This document shows positions 17,399 through 25,359 of a stretch of 64,000 nt of DNA, piece after piece. The stretch is from NCBI GenBank assembly GCA_023450835.1, contig JAEXGM010000126.1, forward strand, positions 8,096 through 72,095. Direction: 5' to 3'. This DNA comes from Bacillota bacterium (lineage in GTDB: Bacteria > Bacillota > Clostridia > Lachnospirales > Lachnospiraceae). How positions within the stretch are numbered: the first letter of the stretch is position 1; each line of letters begins with the position of its first letter. Made by a program: the position numbers and the translations under genes. The notes beneath the pieces are model-generated. The model was not told the DNA's origin. It did no database searches and saw only the letters and a list, made by a program, of their open reading frames with translations.

Positions 17399-18148
17399 AT
17401 GTCAGTAACAATTAAGTCAGAAAGAGAAATTGGACTCATGCGTGAGGCGGGAAAAATACTTTCTGCCGTCCATGAAGAACTAAGAGTAATCATAATGCCG
17501 GGGATAACTACCCTTGACATTGACAAAAAGGCACGGGAGTTAATAAAGGGATATGGTTGTATACCATCCTTTCTTAATTACAACGGCTACCCTGCATCTG
17601 TCTGTGTTTCCGTAAATAATCAGGTGGTTCATGGAATCCCCTCCAAGGGAAGAGTATTACAAGATGGAGATATTGTAAGCTTGGATGCAGGTGTGATATA
17701 CAAAGGATATCATTCAGACGCCGCAAGAACCTGGGCAGTAGGGGAGATTACGGAAGAGGCAGAGAAACTGATACAGGTTACAAAGCAAAGTTTTTTTGAA
17801 GGGATTAAATATGCAAAATCTGGCAATCATCTAAATGATATATCTTCTGCTATCCAAACATATGTGGAAGCTTTCGGGTTTTCCATTGTAAGAGATCTGG
17901 TGGGGCACGGAATTGGAACAAAGCTTCATGAAGACCCTCAGATTCCGAATTTTTCTCAAAGAAGGAGAGGAATAAGGCTGGAGGCAGGAATGACTTTTGC
18001 TATAGAACCTATGGTAAATGCCGGAAGACCTGAAGTATATTGGGAAAGTGATGACTGGACCGTAGTGACGGAGGATAGATCTTTATCCGCACATTATGAA
18101 AACACCATTTTGATAACAGACGGAGACCCTGAAATTCTTTCCATATAA
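17399..18148 (+). CDS. map: Methionine aminopeptidase, type I
   Basis: A 249-residue metalloprotease that removes the initiator Met. ATG 17399 is preferred to ATG 17384 because the ribosome site CAGGGAGAG falls between them. The metal ligands are recognisable: Asp in L-D-A-G-V, Asp in H-S-D-A-A-R-T, His in G-H-G-I-G, Glu in A-I-E-P-M, and Glu in H-Y-E-N-T. It lies between adk and the KOW gene, as in relatives. Confidence 0.96.
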   Translation: MSVTIKSEREIGLMREAGKILSAVHEELRVIIMPGITTLDIDKKARELIKGYGCIPSFLNYNGYPASVCVSVNNQVVHGIPSKGRVLQDGDIVSLDAGVIYKGYHSDAARTWAVGEITEEAEKLIQVTKQSFFEGIKYAKSGNHLNDISSAIQTYVEAFGFSIVRDLVGHGIGTKLHEDPQIPNFSQRRRGIRLEAGMTFAIEPMVNAGRPEVYWESDDWTVVTEDRSLSAHYENTILITDGDPEILSI

Positions 18149-18182
18149 AACCCCAATAAACAACGGAAGGCATAACTGTAGT

Positions 18183-18212
18183 GTGAAAATTAAAAAACAA
18201 TTTTCACTTTTT
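18183..18212 (+). terminator. Terminator-like hairpin after map
   Basis: GTGAAAATT (18183-18191) and AATTTTCAC (18199-18207) form a perfect 9-base stem followed by TTTTT. It covers a possible GTG start of the next gene, which argues for the later GTG at 18234. It probably attenuates rather than ends the operon. Confidence 0.5.
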
Positions 18213-18233
18213 ATACAGACCCAGGGACGTAGA

Positions 18234-18518
18234 GTGGAATATCAAATAGGAAGAGGCATCGTATCTACCGCAGGTCATGATATAGGAAAATGCTATGTCA
18301 TATGCGGAGTAGATTCAGAATATGTATATTTAGTGGAGGGTGTGCTAAGGACCTTAGATAACCCTAAGAAAAAAAACAAAAAACACGTGGAACTTATAGA
18401 AGGCGCTGAAAATCTCCTTCCATGTATGAATGATGATACAAAAGCAACCAGGAATGAAGATATCAAAAGGGCAATAAAAATTTACAATAAGATAAGAAAA
18501 GGGGAAAGTTCCCTTTAG
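18234..18518 (+). CDS. KOW-domain RNA-binding protein (L14e/L6e/L27e-like)
   Basis: A small protein recognised by the KOW-like segment I-G-R-G-I-V-S-T-A-G-H-D-I-G-K-C-Y-V-I and by P-K-K-K-N-K-K-H-V. Members are found between map and infA in Clostridia and are presumed to bind ribosomal or messenger RNA; their exact role is not established. I place the start at GTG 18234 (94 residues): CAGGGA lies correctly upstream and the N-terminus then matches the family. An upstream in-frame GTG at 18183 would give 111 residues, but it lies in a terminator-like hairpin. Confidence 0.8.
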   Translation: MEYQIGRGIVSTAGHDIGKCYVICGVDSEYVYLVEGVLRTLDNPKKKNKKHVELIEGAENLLPCMNDDTKATRNEDIKRAIKIYNKIRKGESSL

Positions 18519-18553
18519 TCTGTTGTATTTCTTCAAATTGTGGAGGTGACTTA

Positions 18554-18772
18554 ATGTCAAAATCTGATGTAGTTGAAATCGAAGGAACCGTTATTGAAAA
18601 ACTCCCTAATGCCATGTTTCAGGTAGAACTGGAAAATGGACATAGAGTTTTGGCACATATCAGCGGAAAACTACGTATGAACTTTATTAAAATTGTACCC
18701 GGTGACAAAGTAACATTGGAACTATCCCCTTATGATCTGACCAAAGGAAGAATTATTTGGAGAGATAAATAA
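18554..18772 (+). CDS. infA: Translation initiation factor IF-1
   Basis: IF-1 of the standard 72 residues, an S1/OB-fold protein: S-K-x-D-V-V-E-I-E-G-T-V-I-E, L-P-N-A-M-F and H-I-S-G-K-L-R-M-N-F-I-K. It blocks the A site during initiation. TGGAGGTGA precedes the start. Confidence 0.98.
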   Translation: MSKSDVVEIEGTVIEKLPNAMFQVELENGHRVLAHISGKLRMNFIKIVPGDKVTLELSPYDLTKGRIIWRDK

Positions 18773-18787
18773 AGTGTTAAATTTTAC

Positions 18788-18816
18788 TTGATTTTCTATC
18801 TATCAGATGTTATAAT
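18788..18816 (+). promoter_or_regulatory. Internal promoter before rpmJ
   Basis: TTGATT (18788-18793), 17 bases, TATAAT (18811-18816). It allows rpmJ-rpsM-rpsK-rpsD-rpoA-rplQ to be transcribed apart from the long operon. Confidence 0.65.
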
Positions 18817-18851
18817 GATAGACGGACTTTTTTTGAAAGGAGTGAATTACT

Positions 18852-18965
18852 GTGAAAGTAAGGTCATCAGTAAAACCCATCTGCGAAAAGTGTAAGATTA
18901 TTAAAAGAAAGGGAAGCATCAGAGTAATCTGTGAGAATCCCAGACACAAACAAAGACAAGGCTAA
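18852..18965 (+). CDS. rpmJ: 50S ribosomal protein L36
   Basis: A 37-residue gene with a GTG start after GAAAGGAG. It begins MKVRSSVKPICEKCKIIK, and its zinc ligands C-x-x-C and C-x-x-x-x-H are present (C-E-K-C and C-E-N-P-R-H). The zinc form is usual for this locus. It is the shortest gene in the window. Confidence 0.97.
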   Translation: MKVRSSVKPICEKCKIIKRKGSIRVICENPRHKQRQG

Positions 18966-19505
18966 TAGTCAGTTAAGGCTGTCCTGTCGGAAGCTTAACT
19001 GTTTAATATAATACGTTTATTTTATAAACGATATAAATAGTTCTTGCTTTCTGTGTTACAATCTGCATTTTGCAATTGTGATATTGTGGATAAACCAAAA
19101 TGGTTTATCTTGAAATCTATGGGGTTTCAGCGGATTAACCCTAGGGGTAGTCTGTCACAATTTAAAGCGGCTGCGCAATGAAACACCAGGAAGAGTTGTT
19201 CATTGCGAAAACATTATTCTGAATGAAAATGTTTGAAAGAAGTATCTAAGAAAAGGATGCTGCTGCAAAGAAGTTGATTGCTGTATCATCCGTGAAAAGT
19301 AATAAGAGGTATGCATTTCACCATGTAGTCTGATAAACGCTCCAAGCGTAAGGCAGCTATATGATACCTGTCTTTAACTTTTCATCATAATTAATCCCTT
19401 TTTATGAATATTGAATCTTCGGTTTGATATTCATGAATACGTAGTTGAAAAATATCTTTTGTTTTTCAACCTAACCTTAAAAATTAACGGAGGTGTAATA
19501 CGCAC
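18966..19505 (+). promoter_or_regulatory. Long structured leader between rpmJ and rpsM
   Basis: This 540-base stretch holds no credible gene but a series of hairpins: CAGTTAAG/CTTAACTG (18970-19001), CGTTTAT/ATAAACG (19014-19030), GATAAACC/GGTTTATC (19089-19109), CGCAATGAA/TTCATTGCG (19174-19207), ACGCT/AGCGT near 19338, then a two-hairpin repeat (19406-19470) right before rpsM. S4 controls the alpha operon through an rpsM leader in E. coli, so an autoregulatory site is plausible here. The first hairpins may attenuate the rpmJ transcript. Confidence 0.55.
19406..19470 (+). repeat. Two-hairpin dispersed element, copy A
   Basis: Hairpin 1 (19406-19432) has a 12-base stem with three G-U pairs around a TTC loop. 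Hairpin 2 (19444-19470) has stem GTTGAAAAA/TTTTTCAAC. The 11-base linker TGAATACGTA-like matches copy B at 40729-40796 in length and nearly in sequence. Copy A ends about 35 bases before the rpsM start. Confidence 0.7.
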
Positions 19506-19874
19506 ATGGCTCGTATCAGTGGTGTAGATTTACCAAGAGAGAAACGTGTTGAAATCGGTCTTACTTATGTATATGGTATAGGCAGAGTAAGTTCAAACCG
19601 TATTTTAAAAGAAGCAAATGTTAATCCTGACACACGCGTTAGAGATTTAACAGACGAAGAAGTTGCCAGAATTCGTGATATTATTGATGCAACTCAGATG
19701 GTTGAAGGTGACTTACGTAGAGAAGTAGCTCTTAACATCAAGAGACTTCAGGAAATCGGTTGCTACAGAGGAATCCGTCATAGGAAGGGTCTTCCTGTTC
19801 GTGGACAGAAGACTAAGACTAACGCAAGAACCAGAAAAGGTCCTAAGCGTACAGTTGCTAATAAGAAGAAATAA
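19506..19874 (+). CDS. rpsM: 30S ribosomal protein S13
   Basis: S13 of 122 residues beginning MARISGVDLPREKRVEIGL, with the C-terminal signature G-L-P-V-R-G-Q-K-T-K-T-N-A-R-T-R-K-G. It contacts P-site tRNA and bridges to L5. Confidence 0.98.
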   Translation: MARISGVDLPREKRVEIGLTYVYGIGRVSSNRILKEANVNPDTRVRDLTDEEVARIRDIIDATQMVEGDLRREVALNIKRLQEIGCYRGIRHRKGLPVRGQKTKTNARTRKGPKRTVANKKK

Positions 19875-20030
19875 TTAGGCTTCAGTTACTCCGGAATTTC
19901 AAGAGGTCTTGAATTCTCCGGCGCCAAACGACGCATTTTTGTGTTGTTTGGATACAACGGTTCGTAAGGACCGGCGTGGCTGAGCAGTCACGAGATAAGG
20001 TAATTAAAATCCAATAGGAGGGTTTGTTAA
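19875..20030 (+). other. Three-hairpin spacer between rpsM and rpsK
   Basis: Three hairpins in 156 bases: CCGGA...TCCGG with long AT stem (19891-19921), CCAAAC/GTTTGG (19924-19951), and CGTGGCTG/CAGTCACG (19975-19992). No reading frame. The gap is far longer than the other alpha-operon gaps and could be a protein-binding or processing site. Confidence 0.5.
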
Positions 20031-20426
20031 ATGGCTAAGAAAATAGCAAAAAAAGTGACTAAGAAACGTGTTAAGAAAAACGTTGATCGTGGACAGGCAC
20101 ATATCCAGTCATCTTTTAACAATACAATTGTTACTCTGACAGATGCAGAAGGCAACGCCCTTTCCTGGGCTAGCGCTGGCGGCTTAGGATTTAGAGGTTC
20201 CAGAAAGTCAACTCCCTATGCAGCACAGATGGCAGCTGAAACAGCAGCTAAGGCAGCTTTAGTTCATGGTTTAAGATCAGTTGATGTTATGGTTAAAGGT
20301 CCCGGATCAGGAAGAGAAGCAGCAATCCGTGCACTTCAGGCTTGCGGCATTGAAGTAACAAGTATCAAGGATGTCACACCGGTTCCTCATAACGGATGTA
20401 GACCACCTAAACGCAGAAGAGTCTAA
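20031..20426 (+). CDS. rpsK: 30S ribosomal protein S11
   Basis: S11 of 131 residues: basic N-terminus, H-I-Q-S-S-F-N-N-T-I-V-T-L-T-D and the C-terminal signature T-P-V-P-H-N-G-C-R-P-P-K-R-R-R-V. It lies on the 30S platform near the mRNA exit. Confidence 0.98.
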   Translation: MAKKIAKKVTKKRVKKNVDRGQAHIQSSFNNTIVTLTDAEGNALSWASAGGLGFRGSRKSTPYAAQMAAETAAKAALVHGLRSVDVMVKGPGSGREAAIRALQACGIEVTSIKDVTPVPHNGCRPPKRRRV

Positions 20427-20443
20427 TAGGAGGTAAGTTAACA

Positions 20444-21040
20444 ATGGCAAGAGACATGGGTCCTGTATTAAAGAAATGTAGAACACTTGGGCTGGAACCG
20501 GCTTATTTAGGAATCGACAAGAAGTCCAACAGAACTTCTTCCAGAGCAGGTAAAAAAGTAAGCGAATATGGTACACAGTTAAGAGAAAAACAGAAAGCTA
20601 AGTTCATCTATGGCGTTCTGGAAAAACCTTTCAGAAATAACTTTGATAAAGCAAAGAAAATGAAAATCGGTACAACCGGTGAAAACCTTATGATTCTTCT
20701 TGAGCTTAGACTGGATAACGTAGTTTTCCGTTTAGGATTCGGCAGAACCAGAAGTGAAGCAAGACAGATTGTTGACCACAAGCATGTTTTAGTTAACGGC
20801 AAGTGCATCAACATTCCTTCCTACTCAGTAAAAGCTGGAGACGTTATTGAAATCAAAGAAAAATTCAAGAGCGCACAGAGATATAAAGATGTATTAGAAG
20901 TAACAGCTGGAAGAACTGTTCCGGCTTGGCTTGAAGTGGATCATGAATCTTTAAAAGGTTCTGTAAAAGAGCTTCCTTCAAGAGATCAAATTGATGTTCC
21001 GGTAAATGAAGTGCTTATCGTCGAGTTGTATTCTAAGTAA
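20444..21040 (+). CDS. rpsD: 30S ribosomal protein S4
   Basis: S4 of 198 residues with the S4 RNA-binding domain (L-E-L-R-L-D-N-V-V-F-R-L-G-F-G and H-K-H-V-L-V-N-G). The N-terminal region has one Cys rather than the zinc-binding set, so it is the C-minus form. S4 nucleates 30S assembly and is the alpha-operon repressor in E. coli, making it a candidate ligand for the leader before rpsM. Confidence 0.98.
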   Translation: MARDMGPVLKKCRTLGLEPAYLGIDKKSNRTSSRAGKKVSEYGTQLREKQKAKFIYGVLEKPFRNNFDKAKKMKIGTTGENLMILLELRLDNVVFRLGFGRTRSEARQIVDHKHVLVNGKCINIPSYSVKAGDVIEIKEKFKSAQRYKDVLEVTAGRTVPAWLEVDHESLKGSVKELPSRDQIDVPVNEVLIVELYSK

Positions 21041-21081
21041 TCATTAATCGTATCATAATAACCCAAAAGGAGGGTCCTATT

Positions 21082-22041
21082 GTGTTTGATTTTGAGAAAC
21101 CAAAAATTGAAATTGCAGAAATTTCTGAAGATAAAAAATTTGGACGTTTTGTAGTAGAACCTTTGGAAAGAGGATACGGTACAACCTTGGGCAATTCTTT
21201 ACGCAGAATTATGCTTTCATCCTTACCCGGAGCTGCAGTCAGCCAAGTTAAGATTGAAGGCGTGGTTCATGAATTTAGCGCGATTCCCGGAGTAAAAGAA
21301 GACGTTACTGAAATTATAATGAACTTAAAGAGCCTTGCAATTAAAAATACCAGTGAGACAAATGAGCCTAAAACGGCTTATATCGAATTCGAAGGAGAAG
21401 GTGTCGTAACAGCAGGAGATATCCAGGCTGATCCCGACGTTGAAGTCTTAAATCCGGAGCTGGTACTTGCAACTCTGAATGGTGGAAGTGACAGTAAGTT
21501 ATACATGGAAATCACTATCACAAAAGGCAGAGGCTATATTAGTGCAGACAAGAATAAGAATGATGACCTGCCGATTGGTGTAATCCCCATTGATTCTATC
21601 TATACTCCTGTTGAGCGTGTTAATTTAAGCGTTGAAAATACCCGTGTTGGGCAGATTACTGACTTTGATAAGCTTACACTAGATGTATTTACTAACGGAA
21701 CTTTAGCTCCCGATGAAGCTGTCAGCCTTGCTGCCAAGGTTCTGAGCGAGCACTTGAATTCTTTTATCGATTTATCTGAAAATGCCAAGACTGCAGAGAT
21801 CATGGTAGAAAAAGAAGATAATGAGAAAGAGAAAGTTCTGGAAATGAATATTGACGAACTGGAGTTATCCGTTCGCTCTTATAATTGTCTTAAGAGAGCC
21901 GGAATTAATACGGTTGAAGAATTAACGAACAAAACTTCTGAAGATATGATGAAGGTAAGAAACCTTGGTCGTAAGTCCTTAGAGGAAGTACTTGCAAAAC
22001 TGAAAGAACTTGGTTTATCACTGAATGTAAGTGATGACTAA
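21082..22041 (+). CDS. rpoA: RNA polymerase alpha subunit
   Basis: Alpha subunit of 319 residues with a GTG start. The N-terminal assembly domain has E-P-L-E-R-G-Y-G-T-T-L-G-N-S-L-R-R; the C-terminal domain with its helix-hairpin-helix (V-R-N-L-G-R-K-S-L-E-E-V) binds UP elements and activators. Standard position between rpsD and rplQ. Confidence 0.99.
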   Translation: MFDFEKPKIEIAEISEDKKFGRFVVEPLERGYGTTLGNSLRRIMLSSLPGAAVSQVKIEGVVHEFSAIPGVKEDVTEIIMNLKSLAIKNTSETNEPKTAYIEFEGEGVVTAGDIQADPDVEVLNPELVLATLNGGSDSKLYMEITITKGRGYISADKNKNDDLPIGVIPIDSIYTPVERVNLSVENTRVGQITDFDKLTLDVFTNGTLAPDEAVSLAAKVLSEHLNSFIDLSENAKTAEIMVEKEDNEKEKVLEMNIDELELSVRSYNCLKRAGINTVEELTNKTSEDMMKVRNLGRKSLEEVLAKLKELGLSLNVSDD

Positions 22042-22067
22042 GCTGATACGTCAAAGGAGGGAATGTA

Positions 22068-22604
22068 ATGGCAGCCTATAGAAAACTTGGAAGAACATCC
22101 AGTCAGAGAAAGGCATTGCTGAGAAATCAGGTTACCAGCCTGTTATATCACGGCAAGATCAGGACAACTGAAGCCAAAGCAAAAGAAATTCGTAAAATTG
22201 CTGAAAGCTTAATCGCTTTAGCTGTTAAAGAAAAAGATAATTTCGAAACAGTTACTGTAAAAGCAAAAGTTGCCCGTAAAGATAAAGAAGGTAAGAATGT
22301 GAAAGAAGTTGTAAACGGAAAGAAAGTTACCGTTTATGATGAAGTTGAAAAGACAGTTAGAAAAGATAATGCATCCCGTCTTCACGCCAGAAGACAGATG
22401 TTAAAGCAGATCTACACTGTAACAGAAGTTCCTACAGAAGCAGCTGGAAGAAAGAGAAACACAAAGACTGTTGATGTAACAGATAAGCTTTTTGAAGAAA
22501 TCGCTCCTAAGTATGTAAACCGTAACGGTGGTTATACAAGAATCGTAAAGATTGGCCAGCGTAAAGGTGATGCTGCAATGGAAGTACTCATCGAATTAGT
22601 TTAA
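22068..22604 (+). CDS. rplQ: 50S ribosomal protein L17 with internal insertion
   Basis: L17 of 178 residues against about 120 in Bacillus. The N-terminal half (Y-R-K-L-G-R-T-S-S-Q-R-K-A-L) and C-terminal G-G-Y-T-R-I-V-K-I-G-Q-R-K-G-D-A are normal, but about 50 charged residues (roughly 60-105, rich in K, E and V) are inserted where the short form has a turn before L-H-A-R-R-Q. I believe such insertions are common in Lachnospiraceae. A strong terminator closes the supercluster. Confidence 0.96.
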   Translation: MAAYRKLGRTSSQRKALLRNQVTSLLYHGKIRTTEAKAKEIRKIAESLIALAVKEKDNFETVTVKAKVARKDKEGKNVKEVVNGKKVTVYDEVEKTVRKDNASRLHARRQMLKQIYTVTEVPTEAAGRKRNTKTVDVTDKLFEEIAPKYVNRNGGYTRIVKIGQRKGDAAMEVLIELV

Positions 22605-22616
22605 TCTTATATAGAG

Positions 22617-22661
22617 AAAAGACAGAAGAACTTACAGTGTAAGGTTTCTTCTGTCTTTTTA
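22617..22661 (+). terminator. Terminator of the ribosomal supercluster
   Basis: AAAAGACAGAAGAA pairs with TTCTTCTGTCTTTT, with extra pairs across the loop, and ends in a T tract. It also faces the convergent lepB gene. Confidence 0.9.
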
Positions 22662-22679
22662 TTTTGCCATTAAAAGCTG

Positions 22680-23255
22680 TTATTTAAGCAGTTTAGGGAA
22701 GGGAAAGTAACGGAATTCGGCTTTCCCTATGAACTCGTCTTTGGTGGCAAAGGTATGTTCCCAAAATCTTGAATCAAAAGAGTCATTTCGGTTATCGCCC
22801 ATCATGAAATAGGAATCCTCAGGAACGGTATAAGGACCGTAATCACCCACCGGAGTTTCCTTTAAGTAATCCTCTTTTAAAGGGGTTGTACTTCCATTAA
22901 TGTACACTTTACCATCCTTTATCTGTACGGTATCCCCAGGAAGTCCGATGATACGTTTTAAATATCTCTGGGTTTCATCATCAGGGAAGTAGAAGACAAC
23001 AATATCCCCGCGCTTGGGTTCATGGAAATGGTAACTGAGTCTCGAAGCAATAATTCGGTCACCTATCATTACGGTATTCTCCATGGAACCTGTCGGAACC
23101 TCGGCACTGACTATAATGTAGTGATTTAAAACAAATGAAAGTACGAGAGCAGCCAGGATAACTTTTACCCAGCTGAAGATCTCTTTTTTGGCTGAGAAAG
23201 GCTGTTTTTCTTCCTCATTGGGTTTCTCAGGTTCATTCGGCATATTTTCTGACAT
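22680..23255 (-). CDS. lepB: Signal peptidase I
   Basis: A 191-residue type I signal peptidase, minus strand. After an acidic/Pro-rich cytosolic tail, one membrane helix (about 29-49) leads to the catalytic Ser57 (V-P-T-G-S-M-E-N-T) and Lys100 (R-Y-L-K-R-I-I-G-L-P-G-D); the G-D-N-R-N-D-S-F-D-S-R box is also present. It cleaves signal peptides of Sec-exported proteins outside the membrane. AGGGAG precedes the ATG on the minus strand. Transcription converges on the ribosomal terminator. Confidence 0.97.
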   Translation of the reverse strand: MSENMPNEPEKPNEEEKQPFSAKKEIFSWVKVILAALVLSFVLNHYIIVSAEVPTGSMENTVMIGDRIIASRLSYHFHEPKRGDIVVFYFPDDETQRYLKRIIGLPGDTVQIKDGKVYINGSTTPLKEDYLKETPVGDYGPYTVPEDSYFMMGDNRNDSFDSRFWEHTFATKDEFIGKAEFRYFPFPKLLK

Positions 23256-23308
23256 ATGTTATCTCCCTTTTTGCATTTATTAAAACCTATTTATGACAAA
23301 TCACTATT

Positions 23309-23337
23309 ATTTTAACACAGATGAATGAAGGTAACAA
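23309..23337 (-). promoter_or_regulatory. Promoter for lepB
   Basis: On the minus strand, TTGTTA (complement of 23332-23337), 17 bases, TAAAAT (complement of 23309-23314), 54 bases before the lepB start. Confidence 0.5.
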
Positions 23338-23466
23338 GAAGTATGGAAAATATATGGCGGAAACGGAGAGAGATTGCCTGAAGTGAAAGAAGACAGAAAA
23401 GTGAGAATTGCTCTTATGAAAAATACATTGCATTTATGGAGATAATAATTTAAAATGTAAAAAGTA

Positions 23467-23588
23467 TTTACAATAGTATTGACAGCTGATATCAATTTCT
23501 ATTTGTGCACGTTGGCAGCATGGAGAGTTAATGCCTGCGTAATCCTCGGTGCAAACATGAGGTGAATTGGAAAGGCATGGTGATTAGT
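23467..23588 (+). promoter_or_regulatory. Promoter and short structured leader of ecfA1
   Basis: TTTACA (23467-23472), 17 bases, TATCAA (23490-23495) is a fair promoter. The RNA then contains TGCAC (near 23506) that can pair with GTGCA (near 23549), enclosing CAGCAT and ATGCCTG segments. No known riboswitch class was recognised. The rest of the lepB-ecfA1 gap shows nothing further. Confidence 0.4.
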
Positions 23589-24455
23589 ATGGAAATGGTA
23601 AAAACAGAAGGTTTAGTGTTTGAATATATAAGGCGTAATGATGAAGGCGAAGTCGAGTCCATCAACCGCGCCATTGACAATGTGGATTTAGGAATAAAGA
23701 AAGGTGACTTTATAGCAATTCTCGGACATAATGGTTCCGGTAAGTCAACCCTTGCCAAGCATATTAATGCGATACTGACTCCGACAGAAGGGTCTGTCTG
23801 GGTAGATGGTATTAATACCAGAGAAGAAGAACATCTTTGGGATATCAGACAAAATGCAGGTATGGTATTCCAGAACCCGGACAATCAGATTATAGGAACT
23901 GTAGTGGAAGAAGACGTAGGTTTTGGCGCGGAGAATTTAGGAGTGCCTACAGATGAAATCTGGGAGAGAGTTGAAAAGAGCTTAAAGGCAGTCGGAATGC
24001 TTGACTACCGAAAGCATTCACCGAATAAACTCTCAGGTGGACAAAAACAAAGAGTGGCTATAGCCGGAGTCATGGCTATGAAACCTCAATGTATAGTGCT
24101 GGATGAACCGACGGCTATGCTTGACCCTATGGGCCGCAAGGAAGTTATTGAGACGGTAAGGGAATTAAACAGAAAAGAGAAAGTTACGGTTGTCCTTATT
24201 ACTCATTATATGGAAGAGGTTATCAATGCGGATAAAGTATTTGTAATGGACAAGGGTAAAGTTGTTATGGAAGGTACACCGAGAGAAATATTTAAAGAAG
24301 TGGAAGAACTGAAACGATATCGCCTTGATGTTCCCCAGGTAACAGAATTAAGCTATGAATTACGTAAGAAAGGCCTTAAAATACCGGAAGGAATACTTAC
24401 GGTAGAAGAACTGGTCAAGGCTCTTTGTGCACTAAAGGAAGAAGAAAAGAGGTAA
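23589..24455 (+). CDS. ecfA1: ECF transporter ATPase A1
   Basis: An ABC ATPase of 288 residues: Walker A GHNGSGKST, Q loop V-F-Q-N-P-D-N-Q, signature LSGGQKQR, Walker B V-L-D-E-P-T, and the switch His in I-T-H-Y-M-E-E. It pairs with EcfA2 and EcfT to power vitamin uptake by separate substrate-binding S components. The start is uncertain: I take ATG 23589 with GGTGA upstream; in-frame starts also exist at 23562, 23577 and 23595. The operon ecfA1-ecfA2-ecfT-truA follows the ribosomal genes as in most Firmicutes. Confidence 0.93.
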   Translation: MEMVKTEGLVFEYIRRNDEGEVESINRAIDNVDLGIKKGDFIAILGHNGSGKSTLAKHINAILTPTEGSVWVDGINTREEEHLWDIRQNAGMVFQNPDNQIIGTVVEEDVGFGAENLGVPTDEIWERVEKSLKAVGMLDYRKHSPNKLSGGQKQRVAIAGVMAMKPQCIVLDEPTAMLDPMGRKEVIETVRELNRKEKVTVVLITHYMEEVINADKVFVMDKGKVVMEGTPREIFKEVEELKRYRLDVPQVTELSYELRKKGLKIPEGILTVEELVKALCALKEEEKR

Positions 24456-24457
24456 TC

Positions 24458-25306
24458 ATGCCAATTATAATAGATAAGCTGCAGTATGTATACAGTCCCC
24501 AGACCGCATATGAAAAACACGCATTAAAGGATGTGAATCTGATTATTAACGATGGAGAATTTGTTGGTTTAATCGGCCATACAGGCTCCGGAAAGTCAAC
24601 TCTGATACAGCATCTTAACGGGCTGCTTCGGTCTACGGGAGGAAAAATATACTTTAACGGTCAGGATATTTATGAAAAAGACTTCAGTATGAAATATTTA
24701 AGAAGCAAAGTTGGACTGGTTTTTCAATACCCTGAGCACCAGTTGTTTGAGACAACGGTATATAAAGATGTAAGCTTTGGCCCCAAGAATCTCGGACTGG
24801 ATCAGCTGGAAGTAGATATGCGCACCTATGAAGCGATAAAAATGGTCGGGTTGGGAGAAGATATGATTGATGCTTCACCTTTCGAGCTTTCCGGTGGACA
24901 GAAAAGAAGGGTCGCTATAGCAGGTGTTTTAGCAATGAAGCCGGAAGTTTTAATTCTGGATGAACCCACCGCCGGACTTGATCCAAAGGGAAGGGATGAA
25001 ATCTTAGATCAGATAAATAAACTTCATAAAGAAAGCAATATAACCATCGTACTGGTTTCACACAGTATGGAAGATGTAGCGAAATATGCTGATAAACTGG
25101 TGGTTATGAATAAAGGAAGCGTTGTTTTTCAAGATACGCCTCATAAGGTCTTTGAACATTATAAGGAATTGGAAATGATGGGACTTGCGGCTCCTCAGGT
25201 AACTTATGTTATGCATGAGCTGAAAGACAGAGGGATACCGGTAAGAACCGATGCAACAACGATAGAAGAGGCAAGAGAAGAGATATTAAGATACTTGCTG
25301 CACTGA
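24458..25306 (+). CDS. ecfA2: ECF transporter ATPase A2
   Basis: The second ATPase, 282 residues, starting two bases after the ecfA1 stop with AAAGAGG at 24446. Walker A GHTGSGKST, Q loop V-F-Q-Y-P-E-H-Q, signature LSGGQKRR and L-D-E-P-T-A-G-L-D-P are intact. EcfA1 and EcfA2 form the asymmetric heterodimer of the shared module. Confidence 0.95.
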   Translation: MPIIIDKLQYVYSPQTAYEKHALKDVNLIINDGEFVGLIGHTGSGKSTLIQHLNGLLRSTGGKIYFNGQDIYEKDFSMKYLRSKVGLVFQYPEHQLFETTVYKDVSFGPKNLGLDQLEVDMRTYEAIKMVGLGEDMIDASPFELSGGQKRRVAIAGVLAMKPEVLILDEPTAGLDPKGRDEILDQINKLHKESNITIVLVSHSMEDVAKYADKLVVMNKGSVVFQDTPHKVFEHYKELEMMGLAAPQVTYVMHELKDRGIPVRTDATTIEEAREEILRYLLH

Positions 25307-25359
25307 TATTTTACAAAAGAAAACTAACGTAACAATCTGATTTTAGGAAAGAGGTTAAC

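Noticed and set aside
18183..18233. Seventeen-codon N-terminal extension of the KOW protein
   Set aside because: Its GTG lies in a perfect hairpin with a T tract, spacing to GGAAGG is long, and the family starts at the later GTG.
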